A stretch of 37,787 bases of DNA, taken from positions 1-37,787 of the forward strand of contig NZ_CACWPP010000024.1 of NCBI RefSeq assembly GCF_902762735.1, read 5' to 3'. The DNA is from an uncultured Ruminococcus sp. GTDB lineage: Bacteria; Bacillota; Clostridia; Oscillospirales; Ruminococcaceae. Position 1 is the stretch's first letter. The number at the start of each line of letters is the position of its first letter. A program made the translations under genes and the position numbers. Below the pieces are notes generated by a model that saw only the letters and a program-made list of their open reading frames with translations, did no database searches and had not been told where the DNA came from. This document shows, one piece after another, positions 8,009 through 15,943 of the stretch.

Positions 8009-8087
8009 CTTATAAAGCTAATTCTTTAAACCAAATTTAAGGATAATGACATATACTGTAAACAACGAAAACAAAGGAACATCTGAA

Positions 8088-9137
8088 ATGGTTATTGACA
8101 ATATTTACATCGTCATACCCGCCTATGAGCCTGACGAAAAGCTGACAGCCGTTGTAAACGAACTGGATGATAAAGCAAAATACAAACTGATCGTCGTAAA
8201 TGATGGGAGCGGCGCAGATAAAAACAGCATATTTGAAAGTGTAAAAAGCAAGGCTGTCCTGCTGGAGCATGAGCATAATCGCGGCAAAGGTGCGGCGCTG
8301 AAAACTGCATTCGCATATATAAAAGAAAATGCCGCAGGGAACTATGGTGTCATAACTGCCGATGCTGACGGTCAGCACAAGCCTGCTGACATTGAACGTA
8401 TCGCTGAGGCGCTGAAAGAAAATCCCGAAAAGCTCATAATGGGCTGCCGCAAATTCACGGGCAGCATACCATTCAGAAGCCGCTTTGGAAACAGTGTGAC
8501 GCGGGCTGTTTTCAGGTTTGCGGCAGGTGTCGGTGTCAGTGACACGCAGACAGGTCTCAGAGGGTTTTCGGGAAAGCTGACAGACTTCATGCTGGGGCTT
8601 TCGGGAGAACGGTACGAATTTGAGATGAACATGCTGCTGGAAGCGGCAAGAGAGGGCATAGCTTTCTTTGAAGTGCCTATCGAAACAGTCTACATCAATG
8701 ACAACAAAAGCTCCCATTTCAAGCCTGTGCGCGATTCGTTCAGGATATACAGGGATATATTGATCTTCTCCTGCTCTTCCCTGCTGAGTTTTCTGTTGGA
8801 TTACAGCTGGTACTCGGCGGTGCTGTTTTTCAGCGGCAACGTAAGGTTCGCGAATATTTCTGCCAGGAGCGTAAGTTCGGTACTGAATTTTATTCTGAAC
8901 AAGAAAGTCGTATTTAAGAACAAGGATAATATATTTTTCTCGGCGGCGAAGTATTTTCTGCTCGCGTTCGTCATATTGACCGTCAACACAGAACTTCTGG
9001 AGCTGATGGTGAAAAAGCTGAAAATAAACGGATATATCGCAAAGATAGCCATTGAGATGCTCATGTTCCTGTTCAGCTGGACTATGCAGAGATGTTTTGT
9101 TTTTAAGAAGAAAGGTCTGACAAAAGATGAAAAATAA
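8088..9137 (+). CDS. GT2 glycosyltransferase fused to a GtrA membrane domain
   Basis: 349 residues from the ATG at 8088, which has AAAGGAA eight bases upstream. The in-frame ATG at 8046 has only AAGGA two bases away. Residues ~5-225 are a GT-A family 2 domain: IYIVIPAYEP, VVNDGS, HNRGKGAALKTAF and the metal-binding ADADGQHKPAD (Asp92/Asp94). This resembles dolichyl- or undecaprenyl-phosphate sugar transferases of the DPM1 type. Residues ~235-345 carry four membrane helices of the GtrA type. The expected role is making or moving a lipid-linked sugar for surface-glycan decoration. It overlaps the next gene by 11 bases. Confidence 0.87.
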   Translation: MVIDNIYIVIPAYEPDEKLTAVVNELDDKAKYKLIVVNDGSGADKNSIFESVKSKAVLLEHEHNRGKGAALKTAFAYIKENAAGNYGVITADADGQHKPADIERIAEALKENPEKLIMGCRKFTGSIPFRSRFGNSVTRAVFRFAAGVGVSDTQTGLRGFSGKLTDFMLGLSGERYEFEMNMLLEAAREGIAFFEVPIETVYINDNKSSHFKPVRDSFRIYRDILIFSCSSLLSFLLDYSWYSAVLFFSGNVRFANISARSVSSVLNFILNKKVVFKNKDNIFFSAAKYFLLAFVILTVNTELLELMVKKLKINGYIAKIAIEMLMFLFSWTMQRCFVFKKKGLTKDEK

Positions 9138-10305
9138 GCGAATGCCCGTCTGGGCGATGGCAGTCACCGATACACTTATGATATGCGCGGCTGTGGGGAC
9201 TTTCATGCTGTTTGACTATGTAATGCCGCACAGTTCAGACGAAAAAGGAACTGTTGTGGCGCAGACAGACGATACAGCTCAGATCAGCTTTTCACTGCCG
9301 ACAGCTGGCAGTACGGATAAAGAAAACGCTGAAAAAAAGCAGGCGGGTGTACACAGCGAAAGCAGTACAGCTGAAAGCGAAAGCGCATCTGAAGCTGAAA
9401 GCATCACTGAAGAACCTTCCGAAAGTTCTGCTGTAACTGCCGATGAGAATAATACTCCTTTGCGAAAAAATAAGGCGCATCACGAGCATACCGCAGAAAA
9501 CTGGTACGACAACACAGACACTGATGAATACACTGCCGATGACACGCTTGTGCAGTCGGTGCTGGACGCTGATGTTAATTCGGAACAGGTGCAGTATTAT
9601 GAAAGCGATGACGCGGTGATAACCATTGACAAAAAATGGTTCGGTGAGGGCGATGACAAGGTAACTTACTACACGGCTGACATTTACGTGAGCAGTGTTG
9701 ATGTGCTGAAAACTGCCCTTGCCAAAGACACATACGGCAAGAACATCAAGGACTCGATATTCAGCATGGCGGCTGAACACGGTGCGGTATTTGCAGTGAA
9801 CGGCGATTTCTACGGCAATTCGGAAGAAGGCATAGTGGTGCGCAACGGCGTGAAATACCGCGACAACCTCAACGATGTGGACATCTGTGTGCTGTTCACA
9901 AACGGCGAAATGAAAACTTATGCTTATGACGAATTCGACACTGATGCAGTGCTGGCGCAGGGCGTATGGCAGGCGTGGTGCTTCGGACCGATGCTTCTTG
10001 ACGGGAACGGCGGAGTTCTGGAAACGTTCAACACCACCACATACCTCAACAGCGAAAATCCGCGTTCAGCGATAGGCTATATCGCACCAGGTCATTACAA
10101 GATAGTCACGGTCGATGGCCGTGACCCGGGCTACTCAAAGGGTGTCACCCTCAGTGAACTGGCGGCGATAATGGCTGATGAAGGCTGTCTGACTGCGTAT
10201 AATCTTGACGGCGGCTGTTCGGCGATGATGGTATATGACGGAGAACTTGTGAATATCCCCGACAGAGGGCGAAACATCAGCGACATCATCTATATCGGAG
10301 GTTAA
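9127..10305 (+). CDS. Phosphodiester glycosidase family protein (NAGPA domain)
   Basis: 392 residues. An N-terminal membrane anchor spans about 9-31. A ~110-residue Ser/Glu/Thr-rich linker follows, then a NAGPA-type domain at ~190-390. Diagnostic parts are AVNGDFYG, FGPMLLDGNG, NPRSAIGY, TVDGRDPGYSKGVTLSELA and YNLDGGCSAMM. This domain is known from the enzyme that uncovers mannose-6-phosphate and from bacterial exopolysaccharide-associated proteins, and it cleaves sugar phosphodiesters. The topology puts it outside the membrane. The 11-base overlap with the GT2-GtrA gene suggests that the two act on the same surface polymer; that link is inferred. Confidence 0.85.
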   Translation: MKNKRMPVWAMAVTDTLMICAAVGTFMLFDYVMPHSSDEKGTVVAQTDDTAQISFSLPTAGSTDKENAEKKQAGVHSESSTAESESASEAESITEEPSESSAVTADENNTPLRKNKAHHEHTAENWYDNTDTDEYTADDTLVQSVLDADVNSEQVQYYESDDAVITIDKKWFGEGDDKVTYYTADIYVSSVDVLKTALAKDTYGKNIKDSIFSMAAEHGAVFAVNGDFYGNSEEGIVVRNGVKYRDNLNDVDICVLFTNGEMKTYAYDEFDTDAVLAQGVWQAWCFGPMLLDGNGGVLETFNTTTYLNSENPRSAIGYIAPGHYKIVTVDGRDPGYSKGVTLSELAAIMADEGCLTAYNLDGGCSAMMVYDGELVNIPDRGRNISDIIYIGG

Positions 10306-10308
10306 GGC

Positions 10309-10551
10309 ATGAAAAGACTGGCGAGGATACTGCCCCACGCAACTATCGTCATGGTGGGAATGTTCATATTCTTCTGGGTGCTGGACATACTGAACCCGAC
10401 AATGAATTTCATAAACCGCAAGGCTTCAAACAAGCTGATGATAATAATGCTGGTGCTTTCGATGGTGACTGCCATTATGGACATCTACCACGAGAGAAAG
10501 TGTGACAGGCTGAAAAAACTCAGTGAGGACAGCGCTGATAACGGGCGGTGA
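10309..10551 (+). CDS. Small two-helix membrane protein
   Basis: 80 residues, starting 3 bases after the preceding stop, so it is very likely in the same operon. Two hydrophobic segments (about 10-28 and 42-58) are followed by a basic/acidic cytoplasmic-looking tail (YHERKCDRLKKLSEDSADN). I recognise no named family. Its position after the phosphodiester glycosidase suggests an accessory role in the same surface-glycan process, but nothing in its sequence shows an activity. Confidence 0.65.
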   Translation: MKRLARILPHATIVMVGMFIFFWVLDILNPTMNFINRKASNKLMIIMLVLSMVTAIMDIYHERKCDRLKKLSEDSADNGR

Positions 10552-10571
10552 TATTAAGTTTGGTCATCGCC

Positions 10572-10619
10572 GCTGACACACCACAGAAACAGCGGTCTTA
10601 CGGAACGAAAGATGTGGCA
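10572..10619 (+). repeat. R1 element, left-half fragment (copy E)
   Basis: About 48 bp aligning with 4652-4700 of copy A (CTGACACACCA, AAACAGCGGT, TTAC.GAAC), with roughly 80 percent identity by eye. The hairpin core and right half are absent. The fragment ends just before the ribosome site of the next gene. Confidence 0.65.
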
Positions 10620-10627
10620 CAGGAGAT

Positions 10628-11245
10628 ATGCTTTTTATACAATCATTGAATACTTATTACGAAAAACAGGGACGTTCCTCCGAATACGCGCGGCTGAGGA
10701 CAGGTGATCTGTTCCGCAGGATAGATGTAAGCAAGATCGGTGAGTGTGAAGTGTTCGCACAGCTGATAAGCATGAGATATGATGCCCGCAGCGGAGTTTC
10801 GCAGGCAGAACCGTACAGTGAAACATACAGGAAATACGGCAAAAGTATTTTTACCGAAGGCACAAGGGACAGATATAAGAATTTCAACGACCTGATGCAA
10901 TTCATACGCATTTTCAAGGAAGATGACAGATACAGGATAATGTTCTGCGATGAAAACGTTGAGTGGTGCCCCACAAAGCATCGGGGACACAATGAAGCAT
11001 TCTGCGATACGAACTCCATATATTATCACAGGGACATGCTGAACGAAACGGCATTCGTTCTTGATAAAGGCGGATATGGCAGGATAATATACAACAACCG
11101 ATACGTTGACCCCGACAGTCAGTACTGGCATTACGGCTGGCATATCTACAATATCATCAGCTGTGACATTACCGAATGCAGGGAAAAAATGTTTTTCCAA
11201 AAACAGCCCGAACACGAATACAGACAGCTTCTCGATCTCAGATAA
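10628..11245 (+). CDS. Hypothetical protein, 205 residues
   Basis: I do not recognise this protein. It is hydrophilic, with no signal peptide or membrane helix, and rich in Tyr, Arg and Asp. The second half has features such as MFCDENVEWCPTKHRGHNE and YYHRDMLNETAFVLDKGGYG. The ATG at 10628 has AGGAG only two bases upstream, so the start is weakly supported; the next in-frame ATG is about 48 codons in. It follows a half-copy of R1 and is closed by a strong terminator, so it is likely transcribed as a real gene. The function is unknown. Confidence 0.55.
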   Translation: MLFIQSLNTYYEKQGRSSEYARLRTGDLFRRIDVSKIGECEVFAQLISMRYDARSGVSQAEPYSETYRKYGKSIFTEGTRDRYKNFNDLMQFIRIFKEDDRYRIMFCDENVEWCPTKHRGHNEAFCDTNSIYYHRDMLNETAFVLDKGGYGRIIYNNRYVDPDSQYWHYGWHIYNIISCDITECREKMFFQKQPEHEYRQLLDLR

Positions 11246-11248
11246 TAT

Positions 11249-11288
11249 AGATCCCCTGAACGTTTTCAAGCGCTCAGGGGATCTTTAT
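11249..11288. terminator. Bidirectional terminator between converging genes
   Basis: Stem AGATCCCCTGA / TCAGGGGATCT (11249-11259 and 11274-11284), with TTTAT on the plus side and AT-rich sequence on the minus side. It serves the orphan gene on the plus strand and glgB on the minus strand. Confidence 0.8.
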
Positions 11289-13066
11289 CAGTATCTCTGT
11301 TTAATTATGGTACAACTCAGCGGTGCAAGCTGTATGTTCAGATTATAATTATATGAGCGCAGGTCGCGGTTAAGGCAGTTTGTGCCTGCGTAGATGTCCT
11401 TGTCGGAGTTTAGCAGTTCTTCGTAATCGCCGTTTTGCTCCACTTTCAGACCGTAATTCTGGCGAAGTCCCGAAAAGTTGAACACGAAATAAATGCCCTT
11501 GCCGCTTTCTTCTTTTCTGACAAAAGCGTATATCGACTGGTTGCTGTTGTTGGCATCGACCCAGCGGAAATACCCTGAATTGTAATCATTTGCGTAAAGT
11601 GCAGGTTCATTCAGGTAGATGCGGTGAAGTTCCTTGACATAGTGGTGTACCGAATCGTGGGCGGGATATGTGAGCAAATTCCAGCCAAGTTCCTTGTTTG
11701 GCCGCCATTCCATATATTCAGCTATCTCGTTGCCCATAAAATTCAGCTTTTTGCCGGGATGACCGAACTGAAATGCGTACAGACACTTGATGGTAGCTAT
11801 CTTCTCCTCATGCTTGCCGAAACATTTGTCAAGCATGGTCTGCTTGCCGTGTACCACTTCATCGTGGGAATACGGCAGGATATATAGGTCATTATAGAAA
11901 TAACTCATGGAGAAAGTCATTTTGTTATGATGTGCGCGGCGCTCGTAGGGAGGGGTCTTTACATAGTTGATGGTGTCGTGCATATAGCCCAGATCCCACT
12001 TGTAGTCAAAGCCCAGCCCGCCGAATTCCACAGGGGCAGTGACTTTGGTGTAGTCGGTGGAATCCTCAGCAAAGAGGATAACATCGGGGTGGGCTTTCTG
12101 AATGGCGTAATTGGTGTTTTTGAGAAACCATATGCCTGTATCATTCAGACGCTCATCACTTCTGCCGTGATGGAATATAAGGTTAGCCACAGCGTCATAG
12201 CGCAGACCGTCAACGTGGAATTTCTCTATCCAGAAATTCACAGCAGACTTCACAAAACTCAGCACATGAGGCTTGCTGTAATCGAAAAGCGCAGTGCCCC
12301 ACTCAGAATAACGCTCTTCCTCACGGTCAGACTCAAAGAGAGAACTGCCGTCATACATATGCAGTGCATAAAAATCGGTAACAAAGTGGACAGGCACAAA
12401 ATCAAGGATAACGCCGATACCCTCGCGGTGGCAGGCATCAATGAAGCGCATAAGCCCCGCAGGTTCACCGTAGCGCGAGGTCGCGGAGAAATAGCCCGTC
12501 ACCTGATAGCCCCACGAACCGTCAAACGGGTACTCGGTCAGCGGCATAAGTTCGATGTGAGTATATTTCATTTCCTTGACATAAGGTATCAGCATGCCGA
12601 TCATTTCATCGTAGCTGTAAAGGCGGTCGTCCTCTTCGCTGTCAAATTTAGTGCGCCACGAACCGAAGTGTACCTCGTAGATATTCATGGGCTTATCATA
12701 GCATTTATCGCGTTTTGCCAGCCATTCACCGTCCTGCCAGCTGTAACAGTCAATATCGTAGACGATGGAGGCGTTTTTTGGTCTGACCTCGCTGTAAAAA
12801 GCAAACGGGTCTGAGCGGTAGTGCTTCTGCAAAGCCTGTGTCGTTATGAGAAACTGGTATATATCGCCATTTCCCGCAGGTCTCACTGTTTCCCAGACAC
12901 CGCTTTCAAGGCGCTGCATATCGAACTCAGCACCATTGAGCATCAGTTTAACATCGCGGGCATTCGGGGCATAAGTGGCAAAGCGCACTCCCCCATCGAC
13001 AAAATGTGCGCCGAAATAATCATAAGCACGCATGCTCTGCCCCTGCAAGAATTCGTTTATTATCAT
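11288..13066 (-). CDS. glgB: 1,4-alpha-glucan branching enzyme
   Basis: 592 residues, shorter than the ~640-730 of most GlgB because the N-terminal region holds only one compact beta domain before the GH13 barrel. Branching-enzyme landmarks are present: GAHFVDGGVRFATYAPNA, MNIYEVHFGSW, ELMPLTEYPFDGSWGYQ, DGLRYDAVANLI (nucleophile Asp), LFAEDST (acid/base Glu) and YSHDEVVHGK. The C-terminal sheet includes YFRWVDANNSNQSIYAF. The enzyme cuts alpha-1,4 glucan and rejoins the piece as an alpha-1,6 branch in glycogen synthesis. The RBS AAGGA lies about 10 bases upstream. No other glycogen gene is next to it, and it is divergent from a TetR regulator, which may or may not control it. Confidence 0.9.
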   Translation of the reverse strand: MIINEFLQGQSMRAYDYFGAHFVDGGVRFATYAPNARDVKLMLNGAEFDMQRLESGVWETVRPAGNGDIYQFLITTQALQKHYRSDPFAFYSEVRPKNASIVYDIDCYSWQDGEWLAKRDKCYDKPMNIYEVHFGSWRTKFDSEEDDRLYSYDEMIGMLIPYVKEMKYTHIELMPLTEYPFDGSWGYQVTGYFSATSRYGEPAGLMRFIDACHREGIGVILDFVPVHFVTDFYALHMYDGSSLFESDREEERYSEWGTALFDYSKPHVLSFVKSAVNFWIEKFHVDGLRYDAVANLIFHHGRSDERLNDTGIWFLKNTNYAIQKAHPDVILFAEDSTDYTKVTAPVEFGGLGFDYKWDLGYMHDTINYVKTPPYERRAHHNKMTFSMSYFYNDLYILPYSHDEVVHGKQTMLDKCFGKHEEKIATIKCLYAFQFGHPGKKLNFMGNEIAEYMEWRPNKELGWNLLTYPAHDSVHHYVKELHRIYLNEPALYANDYNSGYFRWVDANNSNQSIYAFVRKEESGKGIYFVFNFSGLRQNYGLKVEQNGDYEELLNSDKDIYAGTNCLNRDLRSYNYNLNIQLAPLSCTIIKQRY

Positions 13067-13104
13067 ATTTGTTCACGTCCTTAAAAATAATTTACTAAAA
13101 TTAC

Positions 13105-13132
13105 TTGAATTTTTTTTTGATTGTGTTATAAT
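13105..13132 (+). promoter_or_regulatory. Promoter of the TetR-like gene
   Basis: TTGAAT (13105-13110), 16 bases, TATAAT (13127-13132). It lies in the short glgB/tetR divergent region. The sequence there is very AT-rich and I could not pick out a convincing operator palindrome. Confidence 0.5.
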
Positions 13133-13170
13133 TATATTGTGGAATTATGCCATAATGAAAGGAAAAGCAG

Positions 13171-13731
13171 ATGTCAACATCAACTATAACCAAAACAGCA
13201 CTCTGCAAAGCGCTTAAAGAGCTTTGCGGTCAAAAAGATTATGAAAAGATCTCCATATCAGAGATAACAGGCTTTTGCGGAATGAACAGACAGTCTTTCT
13301 ACTATCATTTTCAGGATAAGGAGGAACTGTTGTCATACATATATTACAATGAGCTTTTCAAGAACATCACCAGAGGTGTCAACTACGATAACTGGTATGA
13401 GCGTCTTGAGGGTTTTCTTGAGAACATGCAGAAAGACCGCAGGTTCTACTCAAACACCCTGAGAAGCAACGAAAAGACCTTTGAGAAATACCTTTACCAG
13501 AGTATGCACCGCCTGTTTCTGAGGTTTTTCTACCACGCGGTAGCGAACACCCGCAAGCGCAGTGACAAGGCGAAATTCTTCGCGGATTTCTACTCACACG
13601 GTTTCTGCGGCATGATAATCGACTGGGCTAAGCAGGGCATGAAGATCTCGCCACACATGGTCATGCTTCAGATGAAAGAACTTGCATTTGAAAACGTCAT
13701 CATCGGCAAGGGCTTCATTGAAAATCTTTGA
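13171..13731 (+). CDS. TetR-family regulator (DhaS-like)
   Basis: 186 residues. The N-terminal helix-turn-helix is clear: ALCKALKELC, KISISEITGFCGMNRQSFYYHFQDKEELL. The C-terminal ligand and dimer domain ends in AKFFADFYSHGFCGMIIDW, resembling the DhaS / TetR_C_8 subgroup seen near dihydroxyacetone kinase or as orphan regulators. The RBS AAAGGAA is about 6 bases upstream. It is followed by its own terminator, so it is monocistronic. The natural target is unknown; divergent glgB is the obvious candidate by position only. Confidence 0.87.
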   Translation: MSTSTITKTALCKALKELCGQKDYEKISISEITGFCGMNRQSFYYHFQDKEELLSYIYYNELFKNITRGVNYDNWYERLEGFLENMQKDRRFYSNTLRSNEKTFEKYLYQSMHRLFLRFFYHAVANTRKRSDKAKFFADFYSHGFCGMIIDWAKQGMKISPHMVMLQMKELAFENVIIGKGFIENL

Positions 13732-13737
13732 TACCAC

Positions 13738-13775
13738 AAAGCACGGCAAGGCTCGGGTCTGCCGTGCTTTTATTA
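13738..13775 (+). terminator. Terminator of the TetR-like gene
   Basis: Perfect 11-bp stem AAAGCACGGCA / TGCCGTGCTTT (13738-13748, 13760-13770), then TATTATTTTA. R2 copy 2 begins ten bases later, so the element has inserted just past the terminator. Confidence 0.85.
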
Positions 13776-13780
13776 TTTTA

Positions 13781-13879
13781 TCCCAATTTGGTTGTGTATT
13801 GTTCCTCCGCCGAAGGCGGGGGAACAATACGAAAGAACAGCCATTTTGTATCATCAGCAATACACATCAAAATTGGGAG
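13781..13879 (-). mobile_element. R2 MITE-like element, copy 2 (99 bp)
   Basis: In opposite orientation to copies 1 and 3, running from TCCCAATTT to AAATTGGGAG, exactly 99 bp. The flanking 9-mers are ATTATTTTA (13772-13780) and ATCATTTTA (13880-13888), 8 of 9 identical, consistent with an ageing target duplication. The inner hairpin is GTATTGTTCC..CCGCC-GAAG-GGCGG..GGAACAATAC. Confidence 0.85.
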
Positions 13880-13931
13880 ATCATTTTATCTGTATTGCCT
13901 GTGATACAAGATAGTGATATTATACTTATGC

Positions 13932-15428
13932 TCAGTTATCGCTGACATATGCGGCAAATCTGTCAAATGCGGCTTTGCCCTCTTCGGTGCGCTTGAAAAC
14001 GCCCGCATGTTCAAGCACCTTTGAAAAGACCTTGCCTATCTCGTCTTTGAGGATACCATCAACGTTCTCTTCTGTGAAAGTGTACTGCTTTTTCAGTTCG
14101 TCCGCCCAGTCTGCATGTTTGGAAAGGACTTCATCAGCGCTAATGTCATCGCCGCTTACCAGTGCTTTTGCCAGCAGTTCCATCTCGCCCTTTAAGCGCG
14201 ATGGCAGTACTGCCAGACCCATGACCTCGATAAGACCGATATTCTCTTTTTTGATGTGGTGCAGTTCGGCATGGGGATGGTAAACGCCCAGCGGGTGTTC
14301 ATCGGTAGTTATGTTGTTCCTCAGCACCAGATCCATCTCATACCTGCCGCCGCGCATACGAGCTATGGGGGTGATGGTGTTGTGCGGCTCGCCGTCAGTT
14401 TCGGCAAAGATGAATGCCGCTTCATCGGTGTAACCGCGCCAGAGAGTGAGTATCTTGTCAGCCAGATCGACAAGGGCGTTTCTGTCGGCGCTGTTCAGCC
14501 TGATGACCGACATCGGCCACTTGACGATGCCTGCTTCGACATTATCAAAACCACTGAACACCAGCTTGCGCTCGACCTCAGCCTTAGCCATAGCAAATTC
14601 GTAATGACCGCCCTGAAAATGCTCATGCGAGAGGATAGAGCCGCCGACTATGGGCAGATCGGCATTAGAGCCGACAAAATAGTGCGGGTACTGCTCAACA
14701 AAATCGAACAGCTTGTTGAAAGCCGACTTGTTTATGACCATCGGGGTATGGGTCTTGTTGAAAAGTATGCAGTGTTCGTTATAATAAACATAAGGGGAAT
14801 ACTGCAAGCCCCAGTCTGCGCCGTCAATGGTGACACCGATGATGCGGTGGTTCTGCCTTGCGGGGGAATTCACCCTGCCCGCATAGCCCACATTCTCATA
14901 GCACAGCAGGCACTTGGGGTAGCCCGACTGCTTCGCCAGCTTTGCGGCGGCGATGGCTTTGGGGTCTTTTTCGGGCTTGGAAAGGTTGATGGTAATATCT
15001 ATCTCGCCGTACTCGGTCACGGTTTTCCACCTGACATCTTTGCAGATGCGGTATCTTCTGATATAGTCGGTATCCTGCGACAGCTTGTAGAAATAATCGG
15101 TGGCATCTTCGGCAGAGACTGCTTTTTTTTCGGCAAAAGTGCGCTCAACTTCCGACGGGCGAGGGGTCAACAGACCCATCAGCTTTGTGTCAAAAAGGTC
15201 GCGGTAGACCACAGAATTTTCGCACAGACCCTTTTCGCAGGCGTAGTCAAGCAGTTCTGCGAGGGTCGATTGTAGGTCAATATTCTTATAATCGGCAGTG
15301 GGTTCTTCATACTCCTCAATACCCAGCGTTTCAAGTATGCGGTTGGTCGCCCACACCTTGTCGGCAGGGGCGATAAGCCCTGTTTCAAGACCATAGCAGA
15401 CTAACTTTTTTATACTTTCAAATATCAT
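13932..15428 (-). CDS. galT: UDP-glucose--hexose-1-phosphate uridylyltransferase, class II
   Basis: 498 residues, the length of the Gram-positive class II GalT (class I enzymes are ~350). Typical segments are an N-terminal helical region (ETGLIAPADKVWATNRILETLGI), GLLTPRPSEVERTF, CLLCYENVGYAGR, a catalytic His cluster in ILSHEHFQGGHYEFAMAKA, and GVYHPHAELHHIKKENIGLIEVMGLAVLP. It swaps UMP between UDP-glucose and galactose-1-phosphate in the Leloir pathway. The gene stands alone here, without galK or galE. Its promoter is at 15481-15509. A fixed ATG with an upstream AGGGGTG-type ribosome site fits the assigned start. Confidence 0.93.
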   Translation of the reverse strand: MIFESIKKLVCYGLETGLIAPADKVWATNRILETLGIEEYEEPTADYKNIDLQSTLAELLDYACEKGLCENSVVYRDLFDTKLMGLLTPRPSEVERTFAEKKAVSAEDATDYFYKLSQDTDYIRRYRICKDVRWKTVTEYGEIDITINLSKPEKDPKAIAAAKLAKQSGYPKCLLCYENVGYAGRVNSPARQNHRIIGVTIDGADWGLQYSPYVYYNEHCILFNKTHTPMVINKSAFNKLFDFVEQYPHYFVGSNADLPIVGGSILSHEHFQGGHYEFAMAKAEVERKLVFSGFDNVEAGIVKWPMSVIRLNSADRNALVDLADKILTLWRGYTDEAAFIFAETDGEPHNTITPIARMRGGRYEMDLVLRNNITTDEHPLGVYHPHAELHHIKKENIGLIEVMGLAVLPSRLKGEMELLAKALVSGDDISADEVLSKHADWADELKKQYTFTEENVDGILKDEIGKVFSKVLEHAGVFKRTEEGKAAFDRFAAYVSDN

Positions 15429-15480
15429 TCAAAACACCCCTGTTCCGGCTTTCAATATAACAGTTCACTCGGATAATTTT

Positions 15481-15509
15481 ATTATATTATAAAACTGACC
15501 TAAAGTCAA
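15481..15509 (-). promoter_or_regulatory. galT promoter
   Basis: On the minus strand TTGACT (15504-15509), 17 bases, TATAAT (15481-15486), leading to a leader of about 45 bases. No CRE box was identified with confidence. Confidence 0.65.
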
Positions 15510-15580
15510 CATATTTTTGTAAACTTCTCCGCCTGATGCACGGCAGATATTAATAATATGTTAAATAAACAGACTTTCCC

Positions 15581-15609
15581 TTGACAAGGGAGTGAAAATG
15601 TAATATAAT
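15581..15609 (+). promoter_or_regulatory. Consensus promoter of the T-box transcript
   Basis: A perfect sigma-A promoter: TTGACA (15581-15586), exactly 17 bases, TATAAT (15604-15609). The strong promoter in front of a T-box means control is mainly by attenuation. Confidence 0.85.
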
Positions 15610-15624
15610 AAAACATGTAAATAT

Positions 15625-15896
15625 GTGAATGGCGTTGAGAGGAACAAAAACGCTTTACGGAACTTTCAGAGAGCTGCCGCATGGTGCGAGGCAGCATTCC
15701 GACTGCGCGATAACTCGTCCTTGAGCTGATACGGTGAAATCCGCTTGGCGGGCAGTAGCTGTGTTCGGGTTCTCCCGTTACAGAGATACGCATTGTTCGA
15801 TGCGGCAGAGGTGTACAGCGTGAGCTGTGCATGAATGAGAGTGGTAACACGGGTATTTCGCTCGTCTCTATTTTTATAGGGACGGGCGTATTTTAG
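15625..15896 (+). ncRNA. T-box leader (tRNA-sensing riboswitch)
   Basis: The leader has the layout of a T-box. Stem I parts are visible: GAGAGGAAC, CAGAGAGCTGCC, GGTGCGAGGCAGC and TCCTTGAGC. The T-box sequence GAGTGGTAACACGG is at 15838-15853. The terminator hairpin is at 15859-15888. UGGU would pair with an ACCA tRNA end (discriminator A). The specifier region reads GATAACTCGTCC. CUC (Leu) is my preferred codon because a purine follows it and tRNA-Leu has A73; AAC (Asn) and ACU (Thr) cannot be excluded by eye. Uncharged tRNA would stabilise the antiterminator and turn on the S66 peptidase and probably leuA. Confidence 0.88.
15859..15894 (+). terminator. T-box regulated terminator
   Basis: Stem CGCTCGTCTCTAT / ATAGGGACGGGCG with two G-U pairs and a TTTT loop, then TATTTT. 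Its 5' arm overlaps the sequence needed for the antiterminator, as in other T-boxes. Confidence 0.85.
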
Positions 15897-15943
15897 TTGT
15901 CGGGCTTTCTTGACACCTTCTAATGCGGCAAGGAGGTATGCAA

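Noticed and set aside
8037-9206. A 389-codon minus-strand frame
   Set aside because: It lies wholly antisense to the glycosyltransferase gene, whose motifs are clear; the mirror peptide is Cys/His-rich and has no family character.
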